Part shown: piece after piece, positions 1 to 12,249 of the stretch | Layout: each line of letters opens with the position of its first letter | Numbering within the stretch: the stretch's first letter is position 1 | Assembly (NCBI GenBank): GCA_021030915.1 | Contig: JAGEMR010000015.1 | Location: forward strand, 62,001-126,000 | DNA: 64,000 bases | From: Astrothelium macrocarpum | Taxonomy: Eukaryota; Ascomycota; Dothideomycetes; Trypetheliales; Trypetheliaceae | Direction of reading: 5' to 3' | Program-made: the position numbers and the translations under genes | Notes under the pieces: generated by a model | The model's input: only the letters and a program-made list of their open reading frames with translations | Told to the model about the DNA's origin: nothing | The model's database searches: none

Positions 1-636
1 ATGGACAAAATCAAAATTAACTTTAATTTGACAGTCAGTGAAACTCATGTGCTTGCCTGATAAGCTCATCTTCACCATGACCAGAGCGAAACAAGTGCGG
101 AGTGTGGAGTACTCCGCATTTACCATAAGATCTTGATCCATGCTCATCCATAGATGCAGGGGTCACTATCACCACTGCAAGCATGACCTGGAGTATTCTT
201 TCATCCAGAGAGATACTCCAGTCCCTTACCTTTGAAAGTATCAGTTGCACAGGTTGGGTTCCGTGATCCTTGCAGCCAGCTTTAATAACGGTTTCATTAT
301 CCTTTCTAGGATTTAAACGCCACGTGTAGTTTCTGAGACTTGTAATGAGCCTGAAAATTAATGCTGTAGTCGACAATCTCAATTTATAAGCACGAGACAT
401 CCAGAGGCGACAATATATGAGCACTAGTGTGGAGATTCAATGATTTATTTAGTATAGCGGATGAAGCTTCACAGACACATACTTTGTGTTTATTTTGTTC
501 AAGCATCAATCTCGAAGCAGAAAATTTCCCATTTTCTACACCTGCAAACATAGAATAATGAATCATAACTATAATACGCCCGTCCCAATGCAGGGTATCT
601 CCAGTAACGTCTATATATGCAGTCACAATTATTTTG
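1..636. other. left-edge stretch, no gene recognised
   Basis: This AT-rich stretch lies downstream of the DUS2 stop. The open frames in it (the longest is about 129 codons on the minus strand) have no recognisable domain, no consistent splice signals and no compositional sign of coding. It may hold the DUS2 3' untranslated region. I see nothing else in it. Confidence 0.5.
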
Positions 637-2027
637 CTACACGCTTAGCACGGATGCTGAGATCTCGACCGACGCAGACGCCGCTTCGGGTGAGGCTTCA
701 AATATTCTTTGCGTTGCGTCTGCTCTTTTTACAACATTGTTTCCTTCTTCTTTCTTTCTTTTGACCTCACCCATGGTATTTGCGCCTTCGTTGGCTCGTT
801 TCTTTCTTTCGGCTCTAGACTCCTTGGGATGAATCTGTAGGGAATGGTCCACGTCCTTCGCTCTCTCAACCAAAGCCTCCATTCCCAAAACCTTGACTAG
901 TTCTTCATAGCTCTTACTTTGCGCGACCAACCTGTAGGCACTCTGCTTTCCTGGAATCATCTGACTGAGAAGATATTTTGTATTTCCCCACTTGTTATGC
1001 ACCTCCAAAGCCATGCGGATATACTCATCTACCACATCCTTCCAGTTGAGCAAGCTTCCTTGCCCCTTTGTTTGAAAACAGCTAGGATTCTTCTCAGCTG
1101 CCGTTGCTATCATGGCGCCATCTGCCCCATATTCTTCCATCAACCTTTCCGCCTGTTCCCTATTCTCCACATCCCCATTCATAACACATCCCACACCAGC
1201 TTCCCTACACACATCTACAATCATCCTCAGCTGCTCCCGAATCGCCTTCTCTCTTGGTCGCATAGGCGTGGTCCGACAATGTACCGTCAGACCCGTAATC
1301 CCAGTCTGGACCAGCCTCTCCACAAGCGCTTTCGTTTCATCTGCCGTGTCAAGAAGGCGTATCTTTACCGATATACCAATCTCGTATTCCTGCCCAATTT
1401 CCTTCACCAATGCACGTAGAATGGAGCACAATCGATCTGGATCTTTGAGCAAAGCAGCCCCCATTCCGCCTTTCATTGAGAACGGCTTAGGACATCCAGA
1501 ATTAACGTCGATTCCAGCAACATCCTGTGCGACAAGCCTGGCAGCCGCAACAGCGGTCTCAGGATTTGAGGTTCCAAGCTGGAAAATCAGTCGAGAGGAT
1601 TCTCGTGAGGGGTGAAGACGGTAAATGAGAGATTCAGGACGTCGCTCTGGTGATGTTTGATCAACCTGCGACTGCGGCATTCCATGAGCTGTTGTGCGGG
1701 TGAAATCAATGGTAGAGAGGCGGGGATTCGGATGGCGACTGCATCCTATGAGCGAGCGATCAACAGTTTCAGGCCCTGCAAAGTGTCGGGCACGTCAGCA
1801 AAAGAAAAATGTGAGCTGATAGAAGGAAAGGGATGCGCACCCCATACAAGATCTGCGCCGTATTTGAGGGCAAGTAGACGGGAGGGGAGTTCGCCAGATC
1901 GAACCATCGGCGCCAAAACAACCTTTCCACGAAAATCAACGCCCTTCTTGGGTATTGGCAAACGAGGTTTGAGGTTCATTTTGACGCATGAACGTATTGG
2001 AAGCGTTCCTCTTGAATTATTGGTCAA
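637..2027 (-). CDS. dus2: tRNA-dihydrouridine(20) synthase (Dus2/Smm1 family)
   Basis: Reduces a uridine in the tRNA D-loop (position 20 in Dus2 enzymes) to dihydrouridine with FMN and NADPH. Exons on the minus strand are 2027..1841 and 1775..637. The 65-bp intron starts GTGCGC and ends TTGCAG, and joins the frame as DLVWG-PETVDRSLIG. The product is 441 residues. Seen in sequence: APMVRSGELPSRLLALKYGA near the N-terminus (the FMN-site region of Dus2), NSGCPKPFS with the catalytic Cys, and VMNGDVENREQ of the TIM-barrel phosphate-binding end. The last ~70 residues are charged and low in complexity (RAERKKRANEG and after), taking the place of the RNA-binding tail seen in animals. A second Met 16 codons in could be the true start. 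Family assignment is secure; the exact target uridine follows from the family. Confidence 0.9.
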
Positions 2028-3056
2028 TCACCAAAGCATGGCAAACTGAGCTCGTCACGTGACCAGTGTTGAATATCAGCGGGTCGTGGAGGAGCGGTAC
2101 ACTGCAGTGACCATTGTTGGTATTCACAGTGACTTTTTCACCGCTATTCTGCAAACCAAAGCCTCGGCGAATTTGCTTTTGTCAACCACTACTAAGCTCT
2201 CTTTCGCAGACGAACAGAGCACAGTCGAATGAGACCTTGTGCAAGCCCCAAAACTGTGACTGTGATTACCTCGGCCTTTAACTTTGTTAATCTGCAGTTT
2301 AATCACTATCACGCACGGATTAAGCACATGCATTGCCTAGCGGCAGAAGACGCGTGGAAGGAATCTGGCCGTTCGAGTAAGAAACCACGGGCCGCACGGA
2401 AGATTTAGTCTCCCCCTAGAAACCTTGCTCTTACAATCCTTACGGTATCGTGCCTGAAACGAAGACATTCCTGGATCTAGCATGCAGTGCCTCTGCATCA
2501 CGGACTCATGTAGAGTAAGATCACTCGAGAAAAGGGGCCAGGTCATCTCCAGATTACACTCCCTGTCGAGAGCGCTCGATCAAAAGCAACGCGAATCTTG
2601 ACACTAGTACTCATCGAATCAAGCACTAGCCATACAATGAATCGTTTACCACCAAATCGCATTTCCAAAGCTCTATCTAAGAGGAAGAGTTGCGTTTATG
2701 TAATGATTCTAAAAGCGCCAGGAAGTTCTCCTCTTCTCCACGTAGCCATTCCCCATGTAGGCCACCATGTGCGATGCCTATGCCGTGTTGACACTGCTGC
2801 AGGTACAAGGTTTATGACCCTGCATTAAACGCCACAAGCATCAAGGAAATCCTCGACTAAAAGCAAAAGCAACCGATCGTATTTGGACCCAAACCTATCT
2901 GGCAAAGTTCAAATATGCATTACTCTGCCGTTTGCCACGTTCAAGGTGCAGTCCTCATACCGTTCCTCCATTCCCACAGCTATGATCTACCCAATCGTTT
3001 GAGTAAATTACCTAGAGGACATTTCGTTCTCGAGGAACAGGACTTTTCTACTGAAA
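2028..3056. other. intergenic region, no gene recognised
   Basis: This lies between the divergent DUS2 and the rhodopsin-domain gene and should hold both promoters. Frames up to about 100 codons occur, but none shows a domain or a consistent exon pattern. I see no RNA gene or repeat. Confidence 0.5.
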
Positions 3057-4413
3057 ATGTCGGTACAATTTGCCAACGGCGATTTGCCTTCGAGCATGGA
3101 AGCAAATGTCAATCTTGGCCCTGTAGCTCTGAGAACAGTGTGGTCACTCTTGGCCATCTCTACTCTCGTTGTTCTTGGTCGTCTGGTGGTGAAATGCAAA
3201 ATCACCCGCAGAGTGTATTGGGATGACTTCCTTATGGTTCTCGCCCTTGTCAGTTTCGATCCTTTCAAATCACCGTTCACTGTAGCTTACTCTACGCAAA
3301 AAAGGGTTTTGGGTATGCCCATGCCATCACCATTTCAATTGCTGTCAGTACCGGATTCGGCCGTCACATCGATTACCTTGGTCCCGAAGCGCGAGCGAAC
3401 ACACTTCGGGTCGGCTTTTATTCTTTAGCATGGGGTTTCCTTTCGCCTCTTGCCGGTCGTCTGGGCTTCATGGTTTTTCTCCTATTCGTTGCCGGCACGG
3501 ATCCGCTTATTAGGAAGCTCTGGCTTTACGTCTTCATGTTCCTTCAAGTCACAGTGAACTTAACTGCCATCATTGTCGCATACACAGAATGTGGAGATGA
3601 GCTTGACATTCTCTGGAATCCAGCAAAGCAGATGCTTTACAACACAAAGTGTTCGAATCCAATTATCCAATCCGACTATGGATACTTCCAAGGCTGTAGG
3701 TTGACTACCGCCTCCTGAGTACCCGACTGTCTACTAATCTGTGCAGCAATAAACACTCTTACGGACGTCTTCCTGACAGTTCTACCTGCGCTTATTATTG
3801 GACATACGAAATTGAAATTGAAGACAAAACTTGCACTGGCTTGCTTACTATGCCTGAGCATTGTGTAGGGCCAATGCCCCGCAACTATACGTCCATATAT
3901 TAACGTTCGGCTAGGGCTATGGTCGCATCAATTGTCAAGACTTATGAAGCCAGAGTACTGAGTGAGGTGCTGGACTACACTTACGATCTTGTCATCTACA
4001 TTATCTGGATCTCTGTCGAACTTAATGTCGTTATTATAACTGCAACAATACCTCTTTTGCGACCGCTGTTCCGCCGCGAAATGTTTCCTTTTGGCCGGCG
4101 TCCACTGGCGACGAATGCCTCGATGCTCTCAAGTATGACATCGCTTCCGCGCAAAGGCTGGGAAAATATTACGATGGACTCGATGCTATCCAAAAAAGAT
4201 AAGAGTAGAGTTGACAGCCGGGAGCTTCCATTATCGGCAAGTCACGAAGAGATCCTTAGTCCGAGAGGGGATCAAGAACATCATGGAATTACAAGGACGG
4301 TTGAGGTCCAAATTACTTATGAGCCAAATGACAAACCCCACGTACATGCGGCCTTGGTGGGATTGTGTCCCGGCATTATTGAACCTTATAGGCATGCAAA
4401 CCATGCTGTATAA
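3057..4413 (+). CDS. fungal rhodopsin-domain (Pth11-like) 7TM membrane protein
   Basis: Integral membrane protein of the large fungal family with the rhodopsin-like domain, which includes Pth11-type receptors. The ligand and role are unknown. Exons are 3057..3248, 3305..3695, 3747..3864 and 3915..4413, giving 399 residues. Introns are 56, 51 and 50 bp. The first has a GTCAGT donor and an unusual AAAAAAG acceptor. Seen: an N-terminal hydrophobic helix (TVWSLLAISTLVVLGRL), the family's 'VYWDDFLMVLAL' after it, a third segment with FGYAHAITISIA, later helices with LWLYVFMFLQVTVNLTAIIV and DVFLTVLPALIIG, and 'DLVIYIIWISVELNVVIITA' before the cytosolic tail. The ~90-residue tail is hydrophilic. 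It lacks the Cys-rich CFEM domain of true Pth11, so a signalling role is not shown. Confidence 0.85.
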
Positions 4414-6193
4414 TGGTTTCATCAATGTATCTGGATTTATGGCATTGTAACGAGTACATCAGGGCAAGGCGTTCATTAAAGATACATTTCAATTTCTTCG
4501 GAACAATCTGCAAATGGGTTTCTCCGAGCTAGGAGGCGAGATCCTCCCAATACCTTTCATTCTTGTATTTTGAAATCTTGATGATATTCGTTTGTCTTTC
4601 CAAACCCTTGTTTCCTTGATTTATTTAAAAGTTCTATTACCAGCATTCGGGTTTCTGGTGTTACTATTATGCTCGAGAGTGCGTGAGCAACGCTTCTAAA
4701 ACAAACGCAATTGCAACGCCATTGATCTATAGGAGGTGGAAAATGATGCAAGCATCGAACTAGACTCGAGGCCTGCTTCACAGCATGCTCTTCAGTAGAG
4801 TTCAGATGGCATTTCAAGATCGCCATATTCTTCATGGTGAAGTAGGCTCTCTGACGGCGTCGGAATGTAGTTAGAGTTGGGCCAGATATTCCAGTCAGCT
4901 CCTGAAAACAACAACAATACATGTATACCTTCTAAATTTTGAATTTCTCTTCATTGGTATACGACAAGCTCGTCGCGGCCATTACCGCACCTCTATTACA
5001 CCATAGGTACATCGTCATCTTTTACAGACCCAAGATTCTTCCTCGCAACAGATGAATTTCGCAACTTGCACACTTTCCTATTGGTTGTTTACGCATAATG
5101 TCGTCAGCTACACCTGCTGGGTCATTGGTAGAGAAAAGCAAAACATGAAAACTTGACACTTGTCCAAGCAATGATCCATTTGCCATGCGAACTGGCTGCC
5201 CAAATGTAGGCCATGCGATAATCATGAAGACTACATAATGGGAATGGGCGTGAATTTTGTATACAGACACGATAGACTAAAATCTAAAAGCAAATAGCTA
5301 GTTCTTGAAGAGAGCCGCTTTTTGTGAAAAGAGTTGCTAAGACACTTTGTTGTTTTTCCATTCAACTCAAATTCGAGACTGACAAGGTTAAGAATCCTTC
5401 GTTGATTTCCTCGTAGTTTAATTCAACGCTTCGCCATTCATTCACACCTGTGACTTGTCTAACGATGCTACTTTAGAAAGACAGCCTTAGTAATGTAATT
5501 GGCCGCTCTCGATCTTCATGAAGGCAAATCTGTCCGTTTGTAACAGCAGTGGTCGTCATTGCAGCTATGCGTCCGTGCATCTTCTCATTTGACTCCGCCA
5601 TCAAATAGATACAGGTCCTTCCATCCATGAATGAATCATCAAACCCTTGACAGGTGCAAAATCAGATCGGATGTGTTCCATCAAACTTACATCCAATATG
5701 TCCTAAAGCCAGAGCAAGACCTAAATACGACTGCAGACTTACTCTCTCCCAAGTTTCGCACAATGATTGCCATTCAGATATAGTAACAGTACTGCGTCAT
5801 CTGGCGATTCACAATTAACTCCACATTTAACTTATTGCCGGTTGGGGGTATGAAACCACCTTTATGATGTCCTTGTTTTTAGTCGACTACCCAGCACATA
5901 ACTCGTTTAGTGAGTCTTCATGCTCGCTTCCGTGCTTTGCAGATATCCTCGGAATAGGTAAAGACTTATTCAGCCAACTGAATGAGTCCTTTTGTCATTA
6001 GCCCTCCTTTCGGGTTGAGCATAAGAACGCCCAACGACCCTTTAAAGGGCTCTCTATTACAAGGTATCTCCTCTCATTATCAATCACTTTATCCATAAGA
6101 CCTCTTTACATCTTGGCCAATCTCAAATTACTAATGGCTGGACGTTCACTTTTTCGGCCTCTGCCACTCTTTCCATTACTGACGTAGTGCATA
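4414..6193. other. gene-poor region with two unassigned minus-strand frames
   Basis: There is no recognised gene. Two minus-strand open frames (4557..4922, 121 codons, and 5022..5270, 82 codons) lie in the same register, separated by stops. They have a somewhat protein-like composition (for example LTTFRRRQRAYFTMKNMAI), but I match them to no family and they may be chance or relics. The rest, about 5.3-6.2 kb, is AT-rich with many stops in all frames. Confidence 0.35.
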
Positions 6194-6688
6194 ATGACTA
6201 CACAGAACACTTCTTATAGCTCTGCTGGAGTTCGTGATCACACAAACCTCGGTTCTTGTTTCAACAGTAGGACCTCGTTCGTATCGAGTCCCTCGTTGAG
6301 TCTTAATCTCACTTCTTCCATCAAAACAACCACCACATTGACCATGGCTTCAAAGAACGCAACAACCCTGCTCCTAAAACCTTGACGAGTGTACACGACA
6401 TACACTACAACGAAGCTCGGCACTGGTACAGTAGTTGTCTCTCTTTCGAAAGTTACAGCTCAGACTCCCACTACAGCGGATTCAGAGTCTCATTTCGCAA
6501 AACTCACAGACCTGGGGTCAGTAACAGGTGCACCCATGTCTTCAACTCTAACTTCACCCAAGCAAACAAACACCTGCTACAAGCTGGTAAGGTGTTGGTG
6601 GAAGATTGTGCACAAGACTGTGTTGATTCGAAATGATAGGCATGCCTTGACGTTAAGGGGAAAAAAAAGCGAAATAGGCCTAAGCTAA
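6194..6688 (+). pseudogene. possible Ser/Thr-rich surface-protein relic
   Basis: Two adjacent plus-strand frames encode Ser/Thr-rich sequence: 6194..6385 (with SIKTTTTLTMASKNATT) and 6389..6688 (with MYTTYTTTKLGTGTVVVSLS). They are in different registers and meet around 6380, as if one Thr-rich reading had been broken by a frameshift. Such composition is common in fungal secreted and GPI-anchored proteins, but no signal peptide or GPI signal is intact. It could be a decayed gene, a poorly resolved two-exon gene, or chance. I assign no function. Confidence 0.25.
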
Positions 6689-6987
6689 GAATGTCGTTTG
6701 GTGGTAAATCAACCTGTATCTTGTTACGCTACACACTTATTGTACAGCGAGGCGCATGTTCTGTCCCGGAGCAGACGCTCTTGTCCAAGTCTATCCCATG
6801 CTATTCAATCTCCTCACAAGAAAACACCGTCATCACAAGTTTCTATCAAAGCAACAGTCTAACCCTGGCTCTTGCAGACGTGCACCATATCTCTGAGATC
6901 CTAAGCTCAGATCAGTCAGTTCAATCCTTGCTCATATCCATACTCCTTTCTATTCTATTGGAGCATTCCCGATTTTTACAGAAACTT

Positions 6988-9900
6988 TCAATGTAATAAA
7001 TTCCTCAAATTCGGACTCGCACTGGCGCCTTGCCCAGCTGCACCATTCAAAACTTCCATCTGTCCGGGCGTACTTGGCCTCCTCCCTCCACGCGGGCTCG
7101 CACCAGGAGGAACACTACTGGCTGGCACGTATCCTTGTGGCGGCACACCGAATGGGCTATGTGTCGATCGTTGTGGACTTTGAAGCGCAAAGGTGTGCGG
7201 AGAATTTCCATGAACACCATTGGTTTGGGGGGATTGCTGAGAGTGAAGCGATGCAGGTGCGTTGCTAGAAGTTGTGGTTGGAGGTTGTAAAGGCGGAGGC
7301 CGATTGGCTGGATGTGGGCGATGTACGCCATTGGGCATGTGCAGTGGAGGAGGGGCGTAACCATTGACTTGCGGCATATGGTGCGGAGATGGAACGGAAT
7401 TCGCATAAGGATGGCGCCCCGGGCCTGGATAGTTTGCAGGACCCAGGCCAGGCCCATGGCCGTTGGTAAGGTTTGACGGGGCTCCCGTATGTGGTGGTTG
7501 AGCGAGCATCCAGCCCGGTGAAGATATGGGCGGAGGTCCCAGCCTGGCGTTGCCAGAGGATTGGGTAATCCATGGAAATGGGTCTGGCGGACGCGGTGGC
7601 GGCACTTGATCTGCAAATGGATCGGGGATGGGTTCTGGTGGCTTCTCCTCGCGCGGAGGTGGTGTTGGTTCGCCGCGTTTGCGTCGAAAATAACACTTGT
7701 GGCATAGGTGCTCATCTACCTGCTTGACGGCACCAGAGTCGATCAAAGCAGCCGTTGCTGTAGACGCCATCGCTTCTACATGCCCCTCCTCATCATCTTC
7801 TCCTTCTTCGATTCCGCCATTGACTTCGTTTATGCCATTGACCATTTGCACATCCCGAAGGTCATCGTCAGCGAGGCCGTCTACTTTCTGCGCTTTGTCA
7901 ACTTTCCACCATTTGGGACTAACATTAACTTTGCAAGAGACGCAATGGCGATCTGACTGAATTGTTGGACTGGCCGATCGTGGGGATTCGGTAATACCGT
8001 CCATTTCATCAGCCTTGATGTTTGCCGCTTCTGATACGCTTCGCCCACCAATCGAGTGTCTAGCACCTCGAGTTGAGGTCGTGGAGACTCGTCGATCGAT
8101 GTGAGTATTTAGAGGTGGTTGTGGTAATGCCTTGGCGGACTGGTGTACCAGACTCGCTTTGCGCACAGTACCAGTCAATGTGAGGTCAGCCTGTTTAAAG
8201 TTCTGAACGTATATTTGCAAGGCGTTCGTGACGTGTCCCGTGCCCATTTCCTCCTCAGGATCGTGAATGCTGTGAATTTGACCAGTCTTGAAATCCTTGC
8301 CTTTGATACAAGTGTCGCACCATGCAACTGGGTTGACAGTTCCCGTCTCTCCTTTGAGCGTAACGGAAGTTACAGCGTCTTTCCGGCTACCTTTGACAGG
8401 TTGCACATCAAAGCTGAACCAGTATCCATGTTGATGGGCGCACTCAACGTGGAATGCACTATGACACTTATGACAGGAGATGCATGCGCCTTGATTTGTC
8501 CCACAGACCTTGCACAGCTGTTCGAAACGTAGAAGTGGAATCGAATTGAATCCTTCAACCTTCTCAAGAGCTTTAGCATTGCTAAACTTCAGCTCTGGCA
8601 TCCATGTCGCACATGTAATGTGTACCCAATTGTTTTGGTGTGTTTGCTTCAACGGTTCCCGTGGTTCGATCGGTTTGCCAGCCTTTTGCTGTTCCCGTTT
8701 ATAGTCTGCCCGAAGCTTGTCTGCGAGCTCTTTCTCTAGGCGTTCCTTTTCTCTCTCCCGATCGGTCTTTTTCTTGTGAGATTGTTTGGGTGGTGCGACC
8801 AAATCTTGTTCGGTCCTGAAGATCGGGCACAACCGACAGATGTATTCCTGTACAAATGTTAGACTCATGGAAGTGATAGTTATTCCGGACTTACAGTGGA
8901 AGCGACTGGATTCCTATCATTTTGGCAAGTATCGCAAATCCAACGATCAGTATTCCTTTGCTCTGTGATACCATAACAATTACGATGGACTGTCATGGCG
9001 CAACTGGCGCATCTGTATTTGGTGTCGGGCCCTGACATTTCGTAGCAAACAGCACACCACAAATCCTTGAACTTGGGAAGCTCTGGCACCAAAGGCGGAG
9101 TAGGTGGTCGTGGGGGTAGAATTGGTTTTTCCTTTGAGGGTTTAATAACAGAGGTCATGGCTGCAGCATCCTTTTCTACGCTTGGTTTGCTCTTCTTTCT
9201 GGACCCATCTTGTGCAAGAGTACCGTTTAAAGCTGATGTATCAGACAAGTCGGGTGAGCTCTGTTTGCTTGCTTCATTGGCTGCAACTAATTCGTTGAGC
9301 AGCTCCTCGTCATACTTTCGTTTCCAGGCTCTTCCACTGCTTGTCTGATTTAGCTTTTTCTGGACCTCCTCCAGGTTTTCCCATTTGACAGCGTACTTGC
9401 GCCAAAGCATGCCGCAGCGTTGGCATAGACCGACCACGAGTTGGTTGGACCTATCCTTGCTACTGGCCTTGGGATCAGCAAGCACCATGGAACCAGGCGC
9501 CACTCCAGGCGCTCGTCGCCATTGACGAGACTTGTGCGTTTTGCAAAACTTGCACTCAAACCCTCGCTTCTGCTTGACCGCCTTCTCACCGTCAAAAGCA
9601 GAGTCGTCATGCGAGTCAGCAACATCATCAACCAATTTGGCTTGAGCGTCTGTCTCCATCCTCTTCCTGACACCTTTGCGACCGTCATAAGAACCCCAAA
9701 TCTCACGACCCTTTGGGGTCTTTTTCCACATGTAATAGAAGCGGATAATATCTGAGAGGGGTCGTGATGACTTCATATGTAGTCGAATCAAGCGATGTTC
9801 AGAACCGTACTTTGCAACTCCATCTTCAAATTTTTTGAGCTCGTCTTTGGTCAACTCAGGCTCCTTTAAATCTTTGACTTTATTGACTTTCTTTAACTGT

Positions 9901-12249
9901 TGAAGCGCTGGTTCTGGATCATAATTATGCTCCATCAGCAGTTGCAAGGCTTTGTCGAGGAAGTTCGTAGAGAAGTCTCGAATACCAATGTCTTTCGCAA
10001 GTAGTCGTGCGCGTTTCATGTAGCTATCCACAATGTCTTCTCGATTTTCCGGCTCAGGAGGAAGAGGTCCGTCATCCTCACCTCGTGAAGAGTGGGCATT
10101 CATACTAAATCTTAGCTGCGCCGTGTTCTTTGGATCATTGTTAGGCTGCCGTTCCCCTCGGTGTACGTAGCCAACTGGTTCGTCCATGACCCATTTTGGC
10201 CGTTTTGCTTTTGATTCCCGATCAGCTTCAAGAGCCGCGACTGTCTCTTTTGAAAGCTTTGCGTCTTTTTTGTGGCTGTTCGTCTTGATATAGCGTTTTT
10301 TTATTTCCGCAGGCTTTACAAATTCAACATGATGCCCATGCCAAACATTGACATTTGCCTGATGACGAGGCCCCAATCGAGAGCTTGCACGTGGATATAT
10401 CGCACGATCGTCATATTGCAGAGCATCCTCGACCCGGCAATGAATTCCAAGATATCGAACAGGCCACATCTTGGCAACCGCTATTTCGGCTTGAATACCA
10501 GGACGATCATCTTCAACAGAATCACTACCACTTGGACTGGGAGCTCGGGTGCTGTCAAGAGTGCCAGCTTCCTCTTCTTCCTCCTCTGGTACTTCTTCTT
10601 CTTCGGCCTCATGAACAACCTCTCCAACTGCCGGAGTATGTCGTTCCTGTAGTTTCTTTTCTTGTGCGCGAGCACAGGCTGCACAAGACCAAGCAAAACC
10701 TCGTGATGGCTTTTTCGCGATCGGAGGTCGAACACACGTTAGATGCCATGTATTGCGGCACAAAGCACACTCCACAGAGTCTTGACTGTTGAATAAATTT
10801 AGATCGGGTAGCCAGTAATCAATCACATGTGACTTACCTCGCACAATACTGAGAACAGCGTTTACAGAGTTTAACAGCACTTGTCAGTTCCTTGACACGA
10901 GTTGCTTCAACGGCTACAAATTTCCAATTCTCGTCCAACGCTTTTTTGACGCGCTCAGGGACATTGATAATCTGTTTGGTCGGAATGCAGTCATACCAGC
11001 GACGGATAAAACGATCAAAGAGTTGGTTCCACCAAAAGGAGTCCTTGTTTTTTCTATACTCATCAACATCGTCGATTTCGCTGCGATGCTTGATATTGCA
11101 CTTTCCTCGGAGAGAAGTGATGGGACAGACATCAGAATGCATGGTCATGTACAGAAGTCGCGAGTCGGCATTATAACGTTGCAAATCCCGGGGCCGATAG
11201 AACCAGTTGATTCGAAGTCGGTCAATGGGTGAATGAATATCATCAGATCTGGCGTGAAGAAATTCCATAATTCTGCCGAGATAATAAGGATCGCCAGGAG
11301 GTTCACAAACAAGATAAACATGTTCTGCAGATGCAATGTCAGCCAAGTTTTTGTTGTTGTACGGCTAGAACGCATCGAAGGCACGTAGAATATTTCAAGA
11401 TAGAGCAATCCGGCTAAGGAGGGACTCACCATCAATGGACAAGGATGTGCCATCATCGGCAAGGAGAGAGCCATTTACTAATTTGGCACCCGAGTTATCA
11501 AAAGTCAACATATTTGTTTCCCGAGGACCATGATGGACATGAAGTGATTTTGGTTTCTTGACATTTGTTGGTGGTGCTACTGCTGGAGTCGTCTGAGAGT
11601 GGCCGTGGTTCCCGCCGGCTTTTCGCTTCTTTGAGTGAACGGCACCAGTGCCAGCGCCAGGCACAGCCGAGAATGTAGATGTACCAGGTATCTTGCTTGA
11701 CGAAGACTGGTGATGAGAAGTAGAAGCATTAGTCGGAGGAACTGCGCTTGGCTTCATGGCAGATGGCGGCGATAACCTGTCCTCGTCGATGGCGGGGCTG
11801 AGCGAAGCGGATTCGGAGGAATAGGCCCTTTTTGAACCGTTGACGTTATTGGGTCGCGGAAAGTCGACGTCTACATCAATGTCTGGTTCTTCGGCATAAT
11901 TGACACGTGCCGTGGTGCGGTTCCGTGAACGAGTTCCATATGGAGCTGCCCCATTCGCAGAGTCATTCATGGTATCAAAAGATGAGGTAGACTGCTGCTT
12001 CATGGCCGAAGACTCGGGAGTGTCCAAAGCGAGATTGGGAGAAGAATGTGATTCGACTGGACGGAGAACGTCTTTTGAAATGGATGACTGTTGCAATGGG
12101 TCAGAAGTTTGTAGCGGCGGTGGGCTAGAATCGGTGGCCTGGAAATCAGAGCCTGGCGCAGCTTCTGTGGGACGGAGCGGGCCATCCTCGAGGGGAGGAG
12201 GAGCGGTATTTGAACCAGCATCCTCCTCCATGATCGCCCTGTCGCCCAT
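6988..12249 (-). CDS. snt2: Snt2-like BAH/ELM2-SANT/PHD chromatin regulator
   Basis: Nuclear chromatin protein related to yeast Snt2, which acts with Ecm5 and the Rpd3 deacetylase in stress-responsive transcription. Exons (minus) are 12249..11430, 11324..10838, 10785..8895 and 8847..6988, giving 1685 residues; introns are 105, 52 and 47 bp. Domains in order: a disordered N-terminus (~1-270); a BAH domain (~275-430, EHVYLVCEPPGDPYYLGRIM); a PHD finger spanning the second intron (LCKRCSQYC.. ECALCRNTWHLTC); an acidic stretch; an ELM2-SANT module (~700-800); a GATA-like finger (CKFCKTHKSRQWRR .. LCQRCGMLW); a PHD (WCAVCYEM .. WICDTCQND); and an extended PHD (ICRLC .. NNWVHITCATWMPE .. CKVCGTNQGACISC). 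A long Pro-rich tail follows. In intron 1 an earlier AG before CCGTAC breaks the frame; the CTGCAG acceptor at 11325 restores it and gives the conserved BAH start. Confidence 0.93.

Noticed and set aside
3650..3665. GTTCGAATCC matching a tRNA B box
   Set aside because: It lies within coding exon 2 of the rhodopsin-domain gene, with no tRNA fold.
11345..11362. Earlier acceptor (GTTCTAG) for SNT2 exon 2
   Set aside because: With the GTGAGT donor it causes a frameshift and stop; the CTGCAG acceptor at 11325 keeps the frame and the BAH start.
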